A stretch of DNA of 64,000 bases from UBA1546 sp049302185. Lineage in GTDB: Bacteria; Nitrospirota; Thermodesulfovibrionia; Thermodesulfovibrionales; UBA1546. Location: positions 1 to 64,000 of the forward strand of contig JBAQLV010000030.1 of the NCBI GenBank assembly GCA_049302185.1, written 5' to 3'. Under the pieces are notes generated by a model. That model saw nothing but the letters and a program-made list of their open reading frames with translations, made no database searches and was not told the origin of the DNA. The position numbers and the translations under genes were made by a program. Positions 50,249 through 58,838 of this stretch are shown here, one piece after another; positions within the stretch are counted from its first letter, which is position 1, and each line of letters begins with the position of its first letter.

Positions 50249-50884
50249 TCAAATTCTCTCCTTATCCTTCTCTGGCCATCCGCATTCATCATAAAGAACA
50301 CATGCGCCGCACCTTGGCTTTCTTGCCGCGCAAGTCTCTCTCCCGTGAAGTATCATGGCAAGATTAAATGCCGTCCAGTTGTTATTCGGTATCTGCTTCG
50401 TAAGTTCTTCCTCCACTTTATCAGGATTTTCAGAATGTGCAATGCCAAGCCTGTTGGAAACCCTCGATACATGTGTATCAACAGCAATCGCCTGCTTCCC
50501 AAAAGCGCTCCCCAGAATAACATTGGTTGTTTTCCTTCCAACTCCGGGAAGGGTTGTAAGTTCCTCTATGGTTGACGGCACTCTGCCTTTAAATTCCTTT
50601 ATAAGTTTCTGACAGCAGCCTATGATCATCTTAGTCTTGTTTCTATAAAATCCTGTTGACCTTATCTCATTCTCAAAAACATTCAAGTCAGCGTCGGCAT
50701 AATTTTTTACGTTTTTGTATTTCTTGAAAAGCGTCTTCGTAACTTCGTTCACCCGTACGTCAGTGCATTGCGCTGAGAGAATGGTCGCAACAAGAAGTTC
50801 AAGAGGATTTGAAAAATTGAGGGCAGTCCTCGGGTTTGGATACTTCTTAAGTAAAAGGGTTGTTATTTTTTTAGCGTCAGGCAT
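50249..50884 (-). CDS. nth: Endonuclease III
   Basis: DNA glycosylase/AP lyase for oxidised pyrimidines. It has 211 residues. The helix-hairpin-helix with catalytic lysine is LTTLPGVGRKTTNVILGSAFG near 108, the catalytic aspartate lies in AVDTHVSRVSNRLG near 135, and the [4Fe-4S] cluster ligands are C-x6-C-x2-C-x5-C in CAARKPRCGACVLYDEC near 186. It is immediately upstream of birA, with no gap. Confidence 0.96.
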   Translation of the reverse strand: MPDAKKITTLLLKKYPNPRTALNFSNPLELLVATILSAQCTDVRVNEVTKTLFKKYKNVKNYADADLNVFENEIRSTGFYRNKTKMIIGCCQKLIKEFKGRVPSTIEELTTLPGVGRKTTNVILGSAFGKQAIAVDTHVSRVSNRLGIAHSENPDKVEEELTKQIPNNNWTAFNLAMILHGRETCAARKPRCGACVLYDECGWPEKDKERI

Positions 50885-50887
50885 TTA

Positions 50888-51004
50888 AAAGTAAACAGTG
50901 TCAGTGATCAGTGTCAGAAAAAAATTTGTCTGCTCTGCTCTACGAGCCGTAGGCGAGTCATCGGCTGATACAGACACTAAGAACTGACACTGATAACTGA
51001 TACT
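50888..51004. repeat. GTCAGTGATCAGTGTCAG inverted tandem repeat with a CTACGAG-type core
   Basis: CAGTGTCAGTGATCAGTGTC (from 50893) and GACACTAAGAACTGACACTG with ATAACTGATACT are complementary arms. Between them lies CTCTACGAGCCGTAGGCGAG and TCATCGGCTG, a short palindrome seen in other gaps. It is another nested composite. Confidence 0.8.
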
Positions 51005-51701
51005 ATTCATCCTGCATTACCACAACTTCAATTTTTCCTTTAAGCCCGTCTGCAAACTTCTTTGCATCATTCTTGTCTCCGACTATTGAACCGTAATGCA
51101 TCGGAATTGCAATCTTGGGCTTTATGTCTAACGCTGCTTTTACAGCCTCATCAGCGGTCATTACATAGGTTCCTGAAACCGGAAGGAGCGCAATATCGCA
51201 TTTGTAGTTCTTCATCTCAGGAATATGATCCGTATCCCCTGCTATGTAAATCCTCTGTCCCTTCACGGTGAATATATACCCGACCCATCCTCTTTCTTTT
51301 ACATGAAACTGCTTGTTCGTGTTATAAGACAGCACTGCCTCAATCTCAATGCCCTTAACATTAATCTTATCGCCGGGCTTAACAGTCTTTATTTTTCCTG
51401 TGAGTTTCTTTGCACAGTCCGCAACAGTCACAATCACGGTGTCTGGCCCCTGAATCTTCTTTACATCTTCAGGCGAGCAATGGTCATAGTGCTCATGCGT
51501 AATCAGGATGATATCTGCATTATCTTTCTGTTTGATCTTGAAAGGGTCGGTATAGATTACCCTTTCTCCCATAATCTTAAATGTATCATGCCCGAGCCAG
51601 TGAATATCTTTCAGCATACCCTTCACCTCCTTAACTTCTGCATTTACGGCAAACGGGATTAAGAACAGAAAACTTAAAAAAATAAAAACTGTTTTCCGCA
51701 T
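51003..51701 (-). CDS. Exported MBL-fold metal-dependent hydrolase (UPF0173-like)
   Basis: Protein of 232 residues with a signal peptide (about 1-21, cleaved after VNA) and a metallo-beta-lactamase fold. The metal-binding motif is ILITHEHYDHCSPEDV near 65-80, followed by IYIAGDTDHIPEM near 152 and IPMHYGSIVGD near 197. The intracellular UPF0173 hydrolases are its nearest relatives; a periplasmic location is inferred from the signal peptide. The substrate is unknown. Confidence 0.85.
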   Translation of the reverse strand: MRKTVFIFLSFLFLIPFAVNAEVKEVKGMLKDIHWLGHDTFKIMGERVIYTDPFKIKQKDNADIILITHEHYDHCSPEDVKKIQGPDTVIVTVADCAKKLTGKIKTVKPGDKINVKGIEIEAVLSYNTNKQFHVKERGWVGYIFTVKGQRIYIAGDTDHIPEMKNYKCDIALLPVSGTYVMTADEAVKAALDIKPKIAIPMHYGSIVGDKNDAKKFADGLKGKIEVVVMQDE

Positions 51702-51773
51702 ATATCATCCTTATATGTATAAAACAGGATAAAACCAGTTTCCTGTGAGAATTATATCACAATTCAGCGCTGC

Positions 51774-51946
51774 GGGAGGCAGGAATGTCTCATAAACTCT
51801 ATGAATCGACAGATAATTAAATGTTGAGCCTCTTTTTTGATTAGCATTCTATTACGGTAGACACTCCCGCAGGGTCTCAAAATTGGAATTATTTGCTCTT
51901 TTTTTCAAGGTGTCGTCATAGAGTTTATGAGACATTCCTGCCTCCC
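51774..51946. mobile_element. MITE-like element with 31-bp perfect terminal inverted repeats
   Basis: The left end at 51774-51804 (starting GGGAGGCAGGAATGTCTCAT) and the right end at 51916-51946 are exact 31-base reverse complements. The 111-base centre is AT-rich and noncoding. Beyond the ends there is no clear target-site duplication. The right end runs to about 20 bases before the ATGs of the rRNA methyltransferase gene. It is a non-autonomous element or a very large hairpin. Confidence 0.7.
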
Positions 51947-51994
51947 TGTATTTTATGTGGAATCAATATGGCGATTTCTGTTAATTTATTAAAC

Positions 51995-52795
51995 ATGAAA
52001 TACACTCAAATCACAAGCGCCTCAAATCCCAAAATCAAAGAAGCGCTGGATATTAAAAACAAGCGGAGCAAATACAAACACGCCGCATTTATTATTGAAG
52101 GCCCGCATCTTGTAGAGACGGCGCTGGCATCAGGCAATAAAATAAACACGGTCTTCTTCACAGATTCATTCAGGGCAAAAAAAGACGGGCAGAAGATATT
52201 AAGAGAGATTGCAAAAAAGACAGGCGAAATCTTTGAGGTCACAGAACAGATAATGAACAAGCTCGCTGATACAGAGACCCCTCAGGGGATTATCGCAACA
52301 GCATCTTATGACATAAAAAACCTTGAAGAAATTAGATTCAAATCAGTTCCATTGATTGTGGCAGTTGACGGAGTTCAGGAGCCCGGCAACTTAGGGACAA
52401 TAATAAGGACTTCTGATGCCGCAGGCGCAGATGCAGTGATAATCCTCAAAGGCGCATGCGATGCTTTTATGCAGAAAACGATAAGGGCGACTGCCGGAAG
52501 TATATTCAACATCCCGATAATTTATACCGTCACAGATAAATTCCTTGAATGGCTGACGCTAAACGGCATAATGCTCGTTGCAACAGCGCTGGATTCAGAC
52601 AAATCAATCTTTGCTTCAGACCTGAAAAAACCAATTGCCTTTGTGTTCGGCAACGAGGCTCACGGCGTGAGTAATGAGATTAAGAGAAAAGCTGATTTGA
52701 TTTTGAAGATTCCAATCTATGGAAAAGCCGAAAGCCTTAATGTCTCAGCCTCAGCAGCGGTATGCCTTTATGAAGCTGTAAGACAGCGTCTTTAA
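51995..52795 (+). CDS. TrmH/SpoU family RNA 2'-O-methyltransferase
   Basis: Methylates ribose hydroxyls in tRNA or 23S rRNA. It has 266 residues from the ATG at 51995 (MKYTQITSASNPKIK, the usual start). An N-terminal SpoU substrate-binding domain (about 1-90) precedes the knotted methylase with motif 1 VDGVQEPGNLGTIIRTSDAAG near 118, motif 2 FVFGNEAHGVS near 215 and motif 3 IPIYGKAESLNVSASAAV near 235. An in-frame ATG at 51968 is possible. The stop abuts the atpC stop on the other strand. Confidence 0.92.
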   Translation: MKYTQITSASNPKIKEALDIKNKRSKYKHAAFIIEGPHLVETALASGNKINTVFFTDSFRAKKDGQKILREIAKKTGEIFEVTEQIMNKLADTETPQGIIATASYDIKNLEEIRFKSVPLIVAVDGVQEPGNLGTIIRTSDAAGADAVIILKGACDAFMQKTIRATAGSIFNIPIIYTVTDKFLEWLTLNGIMLVATALDSDKSIFASDLKKPIAFVFGNEAHGVSNEIKRKADLILKIPIYGKAESLNVSASAAVCLYEAVRQRL

Positions 52796-53209
52796 CTACT
52801 TAGGAATCCTCATCTGTGAAATCTGAATCCTTGTTGCCGCCCTTTCAAGCGACGCCTCTGCTCTGTGAAAATCTATGTCTTCTGCCTTCTTGAGCCTTTC
52901 CTCCGCCCTCTTCATCGCTTCCTTTGCCCTCTCAACATCTATCTCCTCAGACTTTTCAGCGCTGTCAGCGAGAATCAGAACTTTGTCAGGGCCTACCTCT
53001 GCATATCCCCAGTTAACAAAAAAGATTACAGGTTCCTTCCCTGTCTTGCACGTAAGCATCCCTACCTTGAGCGTTGTCACATAAGGTGCATGCCCCGGAA
53101 GAACGCAGAATTCTCCCTCGCTTCCGGTAGCAGTAACCTCATCAACCTCTTCGCTGTATATCAGGCCGTGAGGTGTGACTATCTCAAGCAGTAATTTTCC
53201 TTCTGCCAT
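52796..53209 (-). CDS. atpC: ATP synthase epsilon subunit
   Basis: F1 central-stalk subunit of 137 residues. The N-terminal beta sandwich begins LLLEIVTPHGLIYSEEVDEVTATGSEGEFCVLPGHAPYVT (cited in parts) and the C-terminal helices are the DVERAKEAMKRAEERLKK region. The start at 53209 has GAGGGGATA upstream and its ATG overlaps the atpD stop (TAATG). It is the last gene of the ATP synthase operon. There is no terminator before the convergent methylase gene. Confidence 0.95.
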   Translation of the reverse strand: MAEGKLLLEIVTPHGLIYSEEVDEVTATGSEGEFCVLPGHAPYVTTLKVGMLTCKTGKEPVIFFVNWGYAEVGPDKVLILADSAEKSEEIDVERAKEAMKRAEERLKKAEDIDFHRAEASLERAATRIQISQMRIPK

Positions 53210-54630
53210 TATCCCCTCGACCAACCAAGCTTCTTTGCGTTTTCCTCAACCTCTTCAATAGTCCCTGTCATATAGAAAGCCTGTTCAGGCACATCATCAT
53301 ATTTTCCTTCAACTATGGATTTGAAACTCCTTATCGTATCTGCAACCTTGACATATTTACCGGGTCTTCCGGTAAATACCTCTGCAACATTGAACGGCTG
53401 GCTTAAAAATCTCTGCATCTTTCTTGCCCTTGATACTATCAGTTTGTCGTCCTCTGAAAGTTCTTCCATACCGAGGATTGCGATGATGTCCTGAAGCTCT
53501 TTGTATCTCTGGAGAATCTTCTGGACGCTCCTTGCAACTGCATAATGTTCCTCACCGATAACCTTTGGATCAAGAATTCTTGATGTAGAATCCAACGGGT
53601 CAACAGCAGGATAAATTCCGAGCTCTGATATTTGCCTTGAGAGAACAACTGTTCCATCAAGATGCGTGAACGCTGTTGCAACAGCAGGGTCTGTAAGGTC
53701 GTCGGCAGGAACATAAATAGCCTGCATTGAGGTGATTGCGCCTTTCTTTGTTGTTGTAATCCTCTCCTGCAAAATTCCCATGTCGGTTCCGAGTGTCGGC
53801 TGGTACCCGACAGCAGAAGGCATTCTTCCAAGGAGAGCTGAAAGCTCTGCGCCGGCAAGCGTATATCTGAATATGTTGTCTATGAATATTAGAACGTCCT
53901 GCCCCTCATCCCTGAAGTACTCTGCGCATGTAAGGGCTGTAAGCGCAACCCTTGCCCTTGCTCCGGGAGGCTCGTTCATCTGACCGTAAATAAGCGCGAC
54001 TTTTTCGAGAACGCCTGAATGTTTCATCTCGCCGTAAAGGTCATTTCCTTCTCTTGTTCTTTCACCAACACCTGCAAATACAGAAACACCGCCGTGCTTC
54101 ATGGCAATGTTATGAATCATCTCCATAATAATAACTGTCTTTCCGACGCCTGCGCCGCCGAACATCCCCATCTTACCGCCCCTGACGAACGGTACGAGGA
54201 GGTCAAAAACCTTAACGCCTGTTTCAAAAACCTGTGTAGTCGGTTCCTGCTCACTAAACTCCGGAGCCGGCCTGTGAATCGGCAATCTCTGTTCTGCTTT
54301 CACAGGGCCGAGATTATCAACACCTTCGCCTATGACATTAAGTATTCTTCCCAGCACTGCCTTCCCAACAGGAACAGTTATAGGCTGGCCTGTGTCAACT
54401 ACTGGCGTTCCTCTTACAAGTCCGTCTGTTGCAGACATGGCAACTGTTCTGACCTTGTTGTCGCCAAGATGTGATGCTACTTCCAATGTTATCTTAATAT
54501 CAGGAATACCTTTTGATGGATCCCCTTTCTGATTAATGGTAATAGCATTCAATATTTCAGGCATCTTGCCTTCGAATTCAACATCAACAACTGCGCCTAT
54601 AACCTGTGATACTTTTCCAATATTGCTCAT
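53209..54630 (-). CDS. atpD: ATP synthase beta subunit
   Basis: Catalytic F1 subunit of 473 residues. P-loop MGMFGGAGVGKTVIIMEMI near 152, GERTREGNDLY with the catalytic Glu, FIDNIFRYTLAGAE near 254 and ALLGRMPSAVGYQPTL. All key residues are present. It is preceded by a 114-base gap containing an ATTCAAAGTT/AACTTTTAA inverted repeat, the only long gap in the operon. Confidence 0.98.
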   Translation of the reverse strand: MSNIGKVSQVIGAVVDVEFEGKMPEILNAITINQKGDPSKGIPDIKITLEVASHLGDNKVRTVAMSATDGLVRGTPVVDTGQPITVPVGKAVLGRILNVIGEGVDNLGPVKAEQRLPIHRPAPEFSEQEPTTQVFETGVKVFDLLVPFVRGGKMGMFGGAGVGKTVIIMEMIHNIAMKHGGVSVFAGVGERTREGNDLYGEMKHSGVLEKVALIYGQMNEPPGARARVALTALTCAEYFRDEGQDVLIFIDNIFRYTLAGAELSALLGRMPSAVGYQPTLGTDMGILQERITTTKKGAITSMQAIYVPADDLTDPAVATAFTHLDGTVVLSRQISELGIYPAVDPLDSTSRILDPKVIGEEHYAVARSVQKILQRYKELQDIIAILGMEELSEDDKLIVSRARKMQRFLSQPFNVAEVFTGRPGKYVKVADTIRSFKSIVEGKYDDVPEQAFYMTGTIEEVEENAKKLGWSRG

Positions 54631-54649
54631 TCTATACCCCCATTATTTA

Positions 54650-54735
54650 AATTCAAAGTTCAAAGTTAAAAATTAAGGAATGTTTTTTAGAATTTAAAAT
54701 CTTTCTGCAATTTTTAACTTTTAATTCTAAACTTT
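54650..54735. repeat. AAAGTTCAAAGTTAAAA inverted repeat between atpG and atpD
   Basis: AAATTCAAAGTTCAAAGTTA and AAAATTAAGG face GCAATTTTTAACTTTTAATT and CTAAACTTTT. The hairpin lies within the ATP synthase mRNA and could affect mRNA stability or the beta/gamma ratio. Confidence 0.75.
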
Positions 54736-54744
54736 TCACTTTAT

Positions 54745-55614
54745 TTATCCTTTTAATGCCTCAACGCCGCCGACTATATCCATGAGTTCCTTAGTGATTG
54801 ATGCCTGTCTTGCCTTATTAAACTGGAGAGTCAGACTGTTTATCATATCATTAGCAGCCTTTGTCGCATTCTCCATTGCAGACATCCTTGCAGCCTCTTC
54901 CGATGCCTGTGATTCAAGCAATGCCCTGAATATCTGTATCTCAACATTCTTAGGAAGCAGATTATTGAATATATCTTCCTTTGAAGGCTCATATATGAAA
55001 TTAAAAACCGGCAGCGTTTCCGCAGTTGCCTCTATTGACGCCAATGGGAGAAGCCTTGTGACAACAACCTTTTGCGCAGCAACTGATTTAAACTCATTGT
55101 ATGCAAGAATGATTTCATCGGTGGTCTCATTTGTATAGCGCTCAATAATATCCGCTGCTATTTCCTGGGCATTCGCATATGAAATTCTCCCTGAAATGCC
55201 TGTCCAGCTTTTTTTCAGAGGGACATTTCTCCTCTTGAAATAGTCGACCGCCTTTCTTCCAATAGCGCTTACATTAACTTCAAATCCCTCTTTCTTCAGA
55301 TTCGATATATGTTTTGAAGCAGCCCTCAGTATATTAGAATTAAAGGCGCCGCAGAGCCCCCTGTCGCTTGTAAGAACAATGATATCCACATTCTTCCGGG
55401 GTCTTACCGCAAGGAGCGGATGTATCTCGCTCTCCGCACCGCCTGCAAGGCTTGAAAGTACAGCGCTCATCCTGTCAGCATACGGCCTCAGCTCAAACAT
55501 CCTCTGCTGTGCCTTCCTGAATTTGGAAGCAGCGACCATCTTCATAGCCTTCGTTATCTTGCTGGTGCTATGAACAGCCTTTATCCTGCGTTTTATATCT
55601 CTAAGTGTAGGCAT
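54745..55614 (-). CDS. atpG: ATP synthase gamma subunit
   Basis: Rotor shaft of F1, 289 residues. Motifs are LRDIKRRIKAVHSTSKITKAMKMVAASKFRKAQ at the start (cited in parts), ITSDRGLCGAFNSNILR in the form VLTSDRGLCGAFNSNI near 82, and the C-terminal EEAARMSAMENATKAANDMINSLTLQFNKARQASITKELMDIVGG (cited in parts). It directly follows atpA with no gap. Confidence 0.97.
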   Translation of the reverse strand: MPTLRDIKRRIKAVHSTSKITKAMKMVAASKFRKAQQRMFELRPYADRMSAVLSSLAGGAESEIHPLLAVRPRKNVDIIVLTSDRGLCGAFNSNILRAASKHISNLKKEGFEVNVSAIGRKAVDYFKRRNVPLKKSWTGISGRISYANAQEIAADIIERYTNETTDEIILAYNEFKSVAAQKVVVTRLLPLASIEATAETLPVFNFIYEPSKEDIFNNLLPKNVEIQIFRALLESQASEEAARMSAMENATKAANDMINSLTLQFNKARQASITKELMDIVGGVEALKG

Positions 55615-57123
55615 TTATGCCTGAAATCCTTTCTTAAAATCTTCCACAGCTGATATTAGTTTTGCCTTGAGGGCATCATCAATCGCCTTCTTTTCTCCAA
55701 GCTCCTTCTTGATATCCGCCTTGCGGTCATTCATATAGCGCAGGAATTCCTGCTCAAACTTCTTGACTGATTCCACAGGAATATTATCAATGAATCCCTG
55801 TGTCGCGGCGAAAAGAACCATAACCTGGTCCACCATTGTCATAGGCACAAACTGGTCCTGCTTAAGGAGTTCGACCATCCTTTTGCCTCTTTCTATCTGT
55901 GCCAGCGTTGTTTTGTCAAGGTCGCTTCCGAACTGCGCAAATGCTGCAAGCTCCCTGAACTGCGCAAGGTCAAGCCTTAGTGTACCTGCAACCTGTTTCA
56001 TCGCCTTTGTCTGCGCAGCGCCGCCGACACGGCTTACTGAGAGGCCTACGTTAACAGCAGGCCTTATGCCTGCATAGAAAAGCTCAGGCTCAAGATATAT
56101 CTGGCCGTCTGTGATAGAGATAACATTTGTTGGGATATAACCTGAAACGTCGCCGGCCTGGGTCTCTATTATAGGAAGCGCTGTCAGCGAACCGCCTCCG
56201 AGTTCTTTAGAAAGTTTAGCAGCCCTTTCAAGAAGCCTTGAATGCAGATAGAAAACATCTCCGGGGAATGCCTCACGTCCGGGCGGACGCCTGAGAAGCA
56301 GCGACAACTGCCTGTACGCTGTAGCCTGCTTGCTGAGGTCATCGTATATTATCAACGCATGTTTGCCGTTATCCCTGAAATACTCGCCTATTGAGCATCC
56401 TGTGTAAGGAGCAATGTACTGCAGCGGCGCGGGTTCGCTCGCTGTTGCGGAAACTATGATTGTGTGCTCCATTGCGCCGTTTTCTTCCAGAGTCTTCATG
56501 ACACGCGCTACATTTGAACGCTTCTGGCCGACTGCAACATATATGCATGTAACGTCTCCGCCCTTCTGGTTTATGATTGTATCTATTGCTATTGCTGTTT
56601 TTCCTGTCTGGCGGTCGCCGATGATAAGCTCTCTCTGGCCTCTTCCAACAGGTATCATGGAATCTATTGCCTTAAGTCCTGTCTGCATAGGTTCTGAAAC
56701 AGGCTGTCTGTCGACAATACCCGGGGCAACAACATCAACTATCCTGAAATCTTTTGTGTTAATAGGGCCCTTTCCGTCAATCGGCTGTCCGATAGCATTG
56801 ACAACCCTTCCTCTCATTTCTTCACCCACAGGCACGGACATAATCCTGCCTGTGCGTTTAACAATATCGCCTTCATGAATAAACGAGTCCTCTCCGAAGA
56901 GAACCGCGCCCACAGTATCTTCTTCAAGGTTGAGCGCCATTCCCATGATATTACTCGGGAATTCAAGAAGCTCCGAAGCCATGCATTTGTCAAGCCCGTA
57001 AATCCTCGCTATACCGTCGCCCACTGACACGACAGTGCCAATCTCGCTGACATCAACCTTCTTTTCAAAATCAGTTATCTGTTTTCTAAGAAGTTCACTT
57101 ATCTCGTCAACCTTAATTTCCAT
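55615..57123 (-). CDS. atpA: ATP synthase alpha subunit
   Basis: Non-catalytic nucleotide-binding F1 subunit of 502 residues. P-loop ELIIGDRQTGKTAIAIDTI near 169, LIIYDDLSKQATAYRQLSLLLRRPPGREAFPGD near 265 (cited in parts) and the arginine-finger region ISVGLSVSRVGGAAQTKAMK near 362. It follows atpH after four bases. Confidence 0.98.
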   Translation of the reverse strand: MEIKVDEISELLRKQITDFEKKVDVSEIGTVVSVGDGIARIYGLDKCMASELLEFPSNIMGMALNLEEDTVGAVLFGEDSFIHEGDIVKRTGRIMSVPVGEEMRGRVVNAIGQPIDGKGPINTKDFRIVDVVAPGIVDRQPVSEPMQTGLKAIDSMIPVGRGQRELIIGDRQTGKTAIAIDTIINQKGGDVTCIYVAVGQKRSNVARVMKTLEENGAMEHTIIVSATASEPAPLQYIAPYTGCSIGEYFRDNGKHALIIYDDLSKQATAYRQLSLLLRRPPGREAFPGDVFYLHSRLLERAAKLSKELGGGSLTALPIIETQAGDVSGYIPTNVISITDGQIYLEPELFYAGIRPAVNVGLSVSRVGGAAQTKAMKQVAGTLRLDLAQFRELAAFAQFGSDLDKTTLAQIERGKRMVELLKQDQFVPMTMVDQVMVLFAATQGFIDNIPVESVKKFEQEFLRYMNDRKADIKKELGEKKAIDDALKAKLISAVEDFKKGFQA

Positions 57124-57127
57124 CTAA

Positions 57128-57670
57128 TCACCCCTTTTTTATAAGCTCATCTTTTAAAAGCCTCAACTGGCCTTTTATACTTGTGTCATACATTGTACTT
57201 CCTACTTTTACAAGGATTCCTCCAAGCAAAGCAGGCTCCATAACAAATTCTATATCCACATCCCTCTCAGTCAATCTCTTCAATGAGCGCTTAAGCCTCT
57301 CCTCATAATCTTTGCTTATCTCTATAGAAGTTAAAACAGTCGCCTTTGCGCGTTTTTTCTTCTCAAGATAAATGGCGGTGGCTATTTTAATTATCTCTGA
57401 AAGGGCTCCGATCATTCTAATCTCTGAAAGATGCATTATGAATCTGACGACCTTTTCAGAAAGCCCTGCGCTCTCTGCCATCTGTTTCAATGCCTTCTCC
57501 CTGTCAGACTGAGAAAATGCCGGGTTTAACAGAAAACTCTTGAAATCTCTGCTCTTAAGCATAAGGTTTTCTATTGCAGCAAGCTCAGCCAGCGCCTGAG
57601 GCACACCATCAATGCTTACAACATTTATAAGGGTCTTTGCGTATTTTTTAGCTTCTTTTACCTTTTTCAA
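57128..57670 (-). CDS. atpH: ATP synthase delta subunit
   Basis: Peripheral-stalk subunit that links F1 to b, 180 residues. Motifs are KKYAKTLINVVSIDG near 8, LMLKSRDFKSFLLNPAFSQSDREKAL near 33 (cited in parts), and the C-terminal EPALLGGILVKVGSTMYDTSIKGQLRLLKDEL. It overlaps atpF by four bases. Confidence 0.94.
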   Translation of the reverse strand: MKKVKEAKKYAKTLINVVSIDGVPQALAELAAIENLMLKSRDFKSFLLNPAFSQSDREKALKQMAESAGLSEKVVRFIMHLSEIRMIGALSEIIKIATAIYLEKKKRAKATVLTSIEISKDYEERLKRSLKRLTERDVDIEFVMEPALLGGILVKVGSTMYDTSIKGQLRLLKDELIKKG

Positions 57671-58269
57671 TTCTTGCCTTCTATCTTTGCTAAAGATTCT
57701 TCAAGCAGCCTAAGCTGCTCTTCTTGAGTAAGTTTTTCTTTAAGTTTTTTCTCTGCAAGTTCTATTGCAATAGCGGCTGCCTCTTCCATTATTGTTTCCT
57801 TAGCCCTTTTAACCTCGTAAGCTATATTAGTCCTTGCCTGCTCAAGTATCTTTTCTTTCATCCTGTTGCCTTCTTCAATAAACCGCGCCTTTTCTTTTTC
57901 GCCTGACTCTTTTGCTGATGAAACAATCTCCACTGTCTCTCTGTCCCTCGCCTTAAGCCTTTCTTCAACCGCTGCGAGGGCTTTCTGAGCCAGTTCCTTT
58001 GCCTGTTGTGCCTCTTTGAGAGTTTTTTCTATAAGCTCTGTTCTCTGTTTCAGAAAAGACTGCAACGGCTTTTTACCAAACTTATATAAAACAAAAAACA
58101 AAATCCCGAAATTTATAATCTTCCATAAATAGTCTTTAAATATTGCGGAAGCTCCTTCTTCACCGCCGCCGCTTGCGAAAGCAACGCTCACAGATGCAAG
58201 ACACAGGATACAGGATGCAAAAATTACAATATTTTGAATTTTGAATTTTGAATTTTGAATTTTTTTCAT
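57667..58269 (-). CDS. atpF: ATP synthase b subunit with repeat-derived N-terminus
   Basis: Peripheral-stalk b subunit of 200 residues. A membrane helix (DYLWKIINFGILFFVLYKF near 43-62) precedes a long charged coiled coil (about 70-185) that binds delta and F1. The first 35 residues are unusual: MKKIQNSKFKIQN and ASCILCLASV are translations of tandem repeats (58195-58262), giving a hydrophobic segment that looks like a signal sequence cut before SGGGEEG. The real b-type membrane anchor follows it. Long b forms with an N-terminal signal exist in some deltaproteobacteria and Nitrospirota; here the extension is made of repeats. Confidence 0.93.
   Translation of the reverse strand: MKKIQNSKFKIQNIVIFASCILCLASVSVAFASGGGEEGASAIFKDYLWKIINFGILFFVLYKFGKKPLQSFLKQRTELIEKTLKEAQQAKELAQKALAAVEERLKARDRETVEIVSSAKESGEKEKARFIEEGNRMKEKILEQARTNIAYEVKRAKETIMEEAAAIAIELAEKKLKEKLTQEEQLRLLEESLAKIEGKN
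58195..58262. repeat. Composite repeat forming the N-terminus of atpF
   Basis: GATGCAAGACACAGGATACA with GGATGC (B family) is followed by TTTGAATTTTGAATTTTGAA units (ATTCAAA family). The stretch includes codons 3 to about 25 of atpF. Confidence 0.85.
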
Positions 58270-58685
58270 GCCTTTAACAATTTCCTTACAATCTCGTCAG
58301 AGAATTTATCCACATCAGCCCGTAAGGCCTGTCTTGCCTTTTCAGCCTCTGCCCTCAGTTCTGCTCTCGCTTTCTGAAGCATTCCTGACGCCTCTGTTTC
58401 GGCGCCTGAAAAGAGTTCCCTTTGCTTATTTCCGCCTTCTGCCCTAAGGGATTCAAACGCCTCTTTTGCCTTATCCCTGGCATCCGCTAAGTCTTTATTC
58501 AGCCTCGCAATGGCCTCGTCTTTCCTTTGGGACATATCCTTTGCAGAACCGAGCGCGCCGTTTATGCTGTCCTGCCTTTCTTTAAAAAGTTTAAGGAGCG
58601 GCCTGAAAAGAATTTTATTCAGTATATAGAGTAAGCCAAGAAAATTTATAAGCATGACAAAAAACCATTTGTTCAGTTCTAACAT
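58266..58685 (-). CDS. ATP synthase b' subunit
   Basis: Second peripheral-stalk b-type subunit, 139 residues. N-terminal membrane helix WFFVMLINFLGLLYILNKILF near 7-27, then a coiled coil rich in Glu/Arg/Ala. It is shorter than b and lies upstream, as is usual for b/b' pairs. It is the first gene of the operon and has a good promoter (58745-58773). The a and c subunits (atpB, atpE) are not in this operon and must be elsewhere. Confidence 0.92.
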   Translation of the reverse strand: MLELNKWFFVMLINFLGLLYILNKILFRPLLKLFKERQDSINGALGSAKDMSQRKDEAIARLNKDLADARDKAKEAFESLRAEGGNKQRELFSGAETEASGMLQKARAELRAEAEKARQALRADVDKFSDEIVRKLLKA

Positions 58686-58744
58686 TGCTCCACCCTGTTC
58701 TGATTGATAAGATTTTTTTGATAACCAAAAGTAAAAACGATGAA

Positions 58745-58773
58745 ATTTATCACATATTTTTTCCCTTTGTCAA
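58745..58773 (-). promoter_or_regulatory. Sigma-70 promoter of the ATP synthase operon
   Basis: On the minus strand TTGACA (58768-58773), 17 bases, ATAAAT (58745-58750), or TAATT-type one base further. The leader to the b' ATG is about 55 bases with GGTGGAG near the ATG. Confidence 0.65.
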
Positions 58774-58838
58774 GGAAAAGGCTTAAAACTCACGAAGAAT
58801 TTTTTAAATCGTTTTATAAGTTTTCCTAATTTGTGAGG

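Noticed and set aside
51893..51994. Upstream start for the rRNA methyltransferase
   Set aside because: The extension runs through the 31-bp inverted repeat and has no homology; the family start is at 51995.
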